Shown piece by piece: positions 57,523 through 60,000 of a stretch of DNA of 60,000 nucleotides. The translations under genes were made by a program, and so were the position numbers. The notes under the pieces are model-generated. The model saw nothing but the letters and a program-made list of their open reading frames with translations, was not told the origin of the DNA and ran no database searches. The stretch is from assembly GCA_914767715.1 (NCBI GenBank), contig OU612069.1, positions 746,001 to 806,000 on the forward strand, in the 5' to 3' direction. Position 1 is the stretch's first letter. Each line of letters starts with the position of its first letter. Source of the stretch: Membranipora membranacea (taxonomy: Eukaryota > Bryozoa > Gymnolaemata > Cheilostomatida > Membraniporidae).

Positions 57523-59765
57523 GAGAGAATGCATCACCTATCAGCGATATCAATAAGCGATGACTCGGGTCACCTGGATATTTTTGTATGCTTCACTTGT
57601 CATATTGATTATGATCAAAAACCCTACGTCACTCAGTTCATGATTGCACTAAAAACTTACCCAAAGCACAATGCATGATGTAAATGAATAAATTAATAGT
57701 AATATTTTTTATGTATATTTATTGTAACCCTTTCCTCTTGACAGGAGTAGACATTCACAGCATCCTGAGATCATAGGGTTACTGAAATAACTATCTAAAT
57801 ACAAAAGATATGATCTGTATTAATACTTGGACCAACATTCACCACTTGGCCTCTTTATAGAGTCATTTTGACGTCAAATTTACCTGCTAAGTTAGTTGCT
57901 CACAATAAATTAACTGGTATTTATATTCACAAATAAAGATATTAGAGTCAAAATACCAATCAAGGGTGCTTCTTAGTAGGGGAATAACAGGGAAATCTAA
58001 GGATTAAAGACAACATTCCTAATCACCTGGTACCAGCTTAGGAATCATCAAGATCATTACACCTTTTACCTCACCAGTGCTCTACATATATTTTTCTTGC
58101 ATTACTTGATTGTGATTTTGTACAACAATCTCATCAAATGAAAATTATGCCAATAAAGTTAAAGAAAAATTAGGCAAAAGCTCCGACATGGACGTGTGAA
58201 AAACCCATCAATCATTTAAATTATTATTTCTTCATTTTATTCACTGATCAAGTGTGTGCGTATAAGGCCATGTGGCCATCTAGACAAACAATGCACCTTG
58301 CGGGGCTCGAACCCAGAATCCTGAGATCCAAAATCAGTAGCACTGATGGTTTTTGGTTTGTTTATTTGTGCAGTTGTCTGTTCAAACAAACAAACCCAAC
58401 CTGAGTATATAACTCCAAGTTGTTTGACTGAATTCAGTCTGCTTGAAATGAGAAATCTGCTATTGATTTTTGATTTAAATATTTTCTTCAACTTTTAAAC
58501 ACTCAATCTTCAATCTCCAGTAAAATACGCGGGGAGCCCCTCTGGTACTCAATTGGCTGATAATGCTCAAAACTTTGCTTCCTCACAGTGTATTCCTTTA
58601 AAACATTTATTGACAATATAATCTTCATCAATGTACCAGAGCAAGCAAAACAATAAAAATGAAAGAAATAGAACGGAAGTGAAACATAGAGGGCTAAATA
58701 CACCGAAAGCAAGGAAAATGAAAATGTCTTAGACATGAAATAGATAAATGTTTGCTGTCTTAACTGAGTGCCTGCCAATTGTTTGAAGTTGACTTAAAAG
58801 CTATTCCAATATATGTAGGGTGGCTTGAGAGCATTTGATTATTTACGATGTTAATCCCAAAGTGCAGCGGCAACATCACCTCAATTGGTCGGCTATAGAT
58901 AGCTCCCCTCGTGAAAACAGTCAAGCCTGGGCTGTATCTATGGGTTTTGAGGTGGTAGGGCCAGGCAGGGTGGCTGCGGGAGGGGCGCTTTACCGCCTTC
59001 TCGGGAGGCCTCCCCTAGAAAATTTTCGAAAAAGCGCTAGCAGTTTTAAGGCGTTCCAGCCCTTTTTGAGATTATCTTGGGGGAACTTGTGTAACAGGGA
59101 GGGACATCATATTCAACTGTGGTTGGCACTTAGAATTGAAAAAAATTGGTGAAGATGTTATGGAGTGTGAAAAGAGGCAAATTAAAATTGTCGTTGCAAA
59201 AAACACCCCTGAGCCAAGCCCTTCCAGATAAGATACAATAAAATTTGTACTCAGATATAAATGATATTTTATTATGTTAGGTCGCTTACACTGCAGGGAT
59301 TGGGTAAATTTTAATTGGTAGTTGTGCCTGCCAAATACTAGAGAAGATCACCTCAAATAATGTTAATATTAGATAGTCCCCATTTAGATGACTGGCTAAA
59401 CTGCATATCCATGTAAAATGAACTTAAACCATGGGGAGATGGACAAGGCTTGCATTCGATATTGCATAGCTGGCGTACCATCAAGATGTGGGACAAACTT
59501 TTCATTTCATTCTTCAGGCTAAGGTTCTGTCTTTTATTTCCCACACTTGGGAATCAAATTGAAATTGGAAAAGAATAATTATTTGTATGATTAATTTTGC
59601 TTTCAATTTTTATTCATTACTGTCTGTTATTTTGTACAGTATTACAATGATCAAGAAATTGTTTGACCTAACAATATGCTCTATCCCATTGGCTGCTCAT
59701 GATTCATATTAATTTCTTTAGCCGCACACATCCACCGATCAGATATGGATGTGGAAGGTTAATGC
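57523..59765. repeat. C-unit 5' flank, partner of 45708-49668
   Basis: Shorter counterpart of the A-unit flank. It lacks the hAT-like insert and the 48556-49105 segment. No gene supported. Confidence 0.8.
58278..58350 (-). repeat. tRNA-like remnant (SINE head), copy in C-unit
   Basis: Same element as 46757-46845; B-box GGTTCGAGCCC with the same flank. Not a tRNA gene: no closing acceptor stem. Confidence 0.5.
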
Positions 59766-60000
59766 CTGCTGAGAGGGCCTCTGTAGACTCTCTGATGTAC
59801 GCAGTGCAATGTGTGAGAATATATGATCAAGTTCTCCATCCATGAATTTGCTGCTGTTGCTGACGCCTAGGTCTTGGTCTATTGTGAGCTGACTGGGAAT
59901 GTCTCCTATATGTGTACCAGAGCAACTATCATCGGCCTGTTGAGCTTCAACAGAGGCCTGTGATGCTGCCATTTCTGACCCAGGTGGCTCAAAACGGTGC
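59766..60000 (-). CDS. Candidate exon, duplicate of 49669-49911, cut by window edge
   Basis: The frame remains open across the available 235 nt with a few substitutions (PQ to SQ, DREF to DGEL, ESAV to GSEM). The donor position reads CAGCAG|GCATTA, a GC instead of GT. The acceptor lies beyond the edge. Conserved frame supports coding only weakly because the duplication is recent. Confidence 0.33.

Overview
The window reads as intron-rich, AT-rich invertebrate nuclear DNA. Long non-coding stretches, GT-AG (and some GC-AG) introns, a tRNA-derived SINE family, non-LTR retrotransposon and hAT-type debris, several minisatellites, and a tandem family of secreted PAN/apple plus C-type-lectin genes all point that way. 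The gene content fits a spiralian such as a mollusc, but nothing here fixes the phylum. Nothing suggests bacterial or organellar DNA. No real tRNA or rRNA gene and no CRISPR array was seen.

Left third (1-22 kb). A minus-strand terminal coding exon (3223-3980) encodes a Lys/Ser-rich protein with a Cys-rich tail. An RTE-like LINE pseudogene (about 6.6-8.0 kb) abuts a fragment of a second LINE on the opposite strand. The rest is dispersed repeats, an old tandem duplication (12.2-13.5 kb), minisatellites at 2.4, 15.3 and 16.1 kb, and a degenerate segmental duplication (16.7-19.2 versus 19.8-21.8 kb). A possible plus-strand terminal exon followed by AATAAA lies at 14.3-14.6 kb.

Middle (22-40 kb). 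A fold-back-like element with about 300-bp inverted arms made of short degenerate subrepeats occupies 23.0-25.2 kb. A two-exon minus-strand gene (30436-32271) has a terminal exon clearly paralogous to that of the 3.2-kb gene. A second candidate first exon lies at 37.0 kb with the same splice phase, and a TATA-containing candidate promoter lies at 34.1 kb. Small isolated candidate exons are at 33.3, 38.6 (minus) and 40.2 kb (plus).

Right third (40-60 kb). A minus-strand cluster of lectin-like genes encodes signal peptide, then PAN/apple-like domain, then C-type lectin domain, in four exons. Copies A (44122-45707) and C (55923-57522) look intact. Copy B (51317-53605) lacks the signal-peptide exon and has a 919-bp non-autonomous hAT-like element, with a perfect 8-bp target duplication, in its last exon. 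A fourth copy (41838-42008) is a decayed exon fragment. Flanking DNA shows that the amplified unit is a two-gene module about 12 kb long (B-type then A-type), so another B-type copy is predicted just past the right edge. All three main copies share an unusual GC-AG intron inside the lectin domain.
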